NCBI GenBank assembly: GCA_902783815.1 | Contig: CACZSM010000253.1 | Span: forward strand, 1-22,300 | Direction: 5' to 3' | DNA length: 22,300 bases | Origin: an uncultured Ruminococcus sp. | Lineage (GTDB): Bacteria > Bacillota > Clostridia > Oscillospirales > Acutalibacteraceae | In this document: positions 21,110 through 22,300 of the stretch, piece after piece | How positions within the stretch are numbered: position 1 is the first letter of the stretch | Layout: each line of letters opens with the position of its first letter | Position numbers and translations under genes: made by a program | The notes under the pieces: generated by a model | Told to the model about the DNA's origin: nothing | Seen by the model: the letters and a program-made list of their open reading frames with translations, nothing else | Database searches by the model: none

Positions 21110-22300
21110 TTAATTAATATTGTTGACAGCCTTTACAGCGCTGCCGATAGCAAAATGAAGATTAAAGCCTCCGCAAAGACCGTAGCAGTCAAGCATTTCT
21201 CCGCAGATATAAAGGCCCTTGTATTTTCTCGACATAAGGGACTGTGGATCGACACAGGCAGATCCTACGCCGCCGCCGCAGACCTGAGCATTTTTGAAAT
21301 CCATTTCTTTTTCCGGTGTAAATACGAAGTTTTTAGCAGAATAAGCTATAGTTTTAAGATCCTTATCAGAGATTTCGCCACAGGTAATATTTTTGAATCC
21401 GGAAAATTTCATTACAGCGGAGGAGCATTTTTTGTTCAATGCCCCGGACAGCAGCATATCACAGCCTTCGTCAGAAAATAGTCTGCGACACTTTTTAAGA
21501 TACTCATGCAGTTCCCTGATATCATGTTCAGGGAGAAGATCTAAAGATATTTTTATACTGTTGTAATGATTTCCATTAATGCTTCCATTGGTAAAGAAGT
21601 CATTGACAAATCCGGAAATATTGAAAACGCAAATACCCGAAAGATATTTTTCAGCGAATTGAATTTCACCGTATTCACTGGCGGTTGTTTTTCCGTCACA
21701 GATAAGTGAAACGCATCCAGCTGATCTTATGCCTTTAAGAGAGGGGTAATTTTCCTTGACTTTAACAGGACACAGAGCCGGGAAAAGGGGTGTATGACCT
21801 ATGCCGAGAGAGTCAAGCAGAGCGAATCCGCTGTCATCGGAGCCAAGAGATGGTGTTGCTTTTGCGCCTGCGGCAAGGACAACATTTTCCGCATAAACAG
21901 TGATATCATCAGTTGTGATCGTATATCCCTGCTCGTGCTGACGGACAGAAAGGATATTGGAATCGCAGAATGTATTAATAGATAAATGCTGCAGTTCTTT
22001 TTTAATACATTCGAGGACGGTATCAGATCGGTTGCTGTACGGATAAACTCTTGTACTGTTATTATCCATTTTAAGCAAAAGACCATTTTTTTCGAGGAAT
22101 CTGATACAGTCATCTCCAGAAAAGCTGTCAATTACGGAATCAATGATCTGGTTATCGCCAAAGTAGTGTATGCTGCTGACAGAGGTATTGGTAATATTAC
22201 ATCTGCCATTTCCTGTTGCCAGAAGTTTTCTGCCGCAGCGATTTTGTTTTTCAAGGATGACAGCGCAGCCCTTTCCGAATTTTCTTCCGGCAGCGACAGC
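21110..22300 (-). CDS. HI0933/BaiN-family NAD(P)/FAD-dependent oxidoreductase (5' end cut by window edge)
   Basis: The frame is open to the right edge and gives 396 residues. The visible N-terminus reads AVAAGRKFGKGC, then QNRCGRKLLATGNGRCNITN, the signature of the HI0933-like flavoproteins, so only about 15-25 residues with the GxGxxG start are missing. The C-terminus LYICGEMLDCYGLCGGFNLHFA matches the family's GEVLDVDGDCGGYN-type FAD motif. An internal ATG at 22078 is not the start because the conserved signature lies upstream of it. Family members are soluble flavoproteins, some of which (BaiN) act in reduction of bile acid intermediates; the substrate here is unknown. It is first of a two-gene unit with the COG2509 protein 11 bases downstream. 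Confidence 0.92.
   Translation of the reverse strand, partial: AVAAGRKFGKGCAVILEKQNRCGRKLLATGNGRCNITNTSVSSIHYFGDNQIIDSVIDSFSGDDCIRFLEKNGLLLKMDNNSTRVYPYSNRSDTVLECIKKELQHLSINTFCDSNILSVRQHEQGYTITTDDITVYAENVVLAAGAKATPSLGSDDSGFALLDSLGIGHTPLFPALCPVKVKENYPSLKGIRSAGCVSLICDGKTTASEYGEIQFAEKYLSGICVFNISGFVNDFFTNGSINGNHYNSIKISLDLLPEHDIRELHEYLKKCRRLFSDEGCDMLLSGALNKKCSSAVMKFSGFKNITCGEISDKDLKTIAYSAKNFVFTPEKEMDFKNAQVCGGGVGSACVDPQSLMSRKYKGLYICGEMLDCYGLCGGFNLHFAIGSAVKAVNNIN

Noticed and set aside
1..22300. Mobile element, integrative element ends, CRISPR array, tRNA or riboswitch.
   Set aside because: No transposase, integrase, spaced direct repeats, cloverleaf or recognised riboswitch core was seen in reading the window; tandem repeats are confined to the kinase stalk coding sequence.

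Overview
The window reads as chromosomal DNA of a Gram-positive anaerobe of the Bacillota, probably a Ruminococcus-like member of the Clostridia. The evidence is strong AGGAGG-type ribosome binding sites, occasional TTG starts, WXG100 and EssC-family proteins, and a regulator fused to a desulfoferrodoxin (superoxide reductase) domain, which is typical of anaerobes. The genus assignment is inference from gene content and style. No tRNA, rRNA, CRISPR array, insertion sequence or phage gene was found.

Positions 1 to 18542 form one minus-strand run of 15 genes with short gaps and several 4-base ATGA overlaps, very likely one long operon read from right to left. In transcription order it holds: a coiled-coil protein; a 688-residue polymorphic-toxin-like protein with hydrophobic segments and a long Gly/Ser/Ala repeat tail; a cytosolic TPR protein; three small WXG100-like helical proteins, one with a true WEG motif; a repetitive beta-type protein I cannot place in a family; an EssC-like membrane ATPase in two overlapping genes (membrane part plus ATPase 1, then ATPases 2 and 3); a fourth WXG100 protein; two PP2C phosphatases; a zinc-ribbon/FHA protein; and two tandem paralogous transmembrane Ser/Thr kinases. 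The last kinase is cut by the left edge.

I interpret this as a non-canonical type VII (WXG100/Ess) secretion system with its own phospho-signalling module. It departs from the Staphylococcus/Bacillus T7SSb plan. The EssC motor is split as EccCa/EccCb is in mycobacterial ESX-1. The N-terminus of the motor looks ubiquitin-like (YukD/EsaB type) rather than a tandem FHA, and an FHA domain sits on a separate zinc-ribbon protein. No EsaA, EssA or EssB is visible, although the operon runs off the window. The two kinases share the broad topology of EssB (kinase fold inside, one membrane helix, domain outside) but carry intact catalytic motifs.

Positions 18543 to 18847 are an AT-rich divergent intergenic region that probably holds promoters for the secretion operon and for the one plus-strand gene. 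That gene is an XRE-family regulator carrying a complete desulfoferrodoxin domain, so its natural signal may be redox or superoxide. A strong hairpin terminator at 19431-19468 separates it from two convergent minus-strand flavoprotein genes: a COG2509-type FAD-dependent dehydrogenase, and an HI0933/BaiN-type flavoprotein cut by the right edge. These look like housekeeping neighbours, not part of the secretion system.
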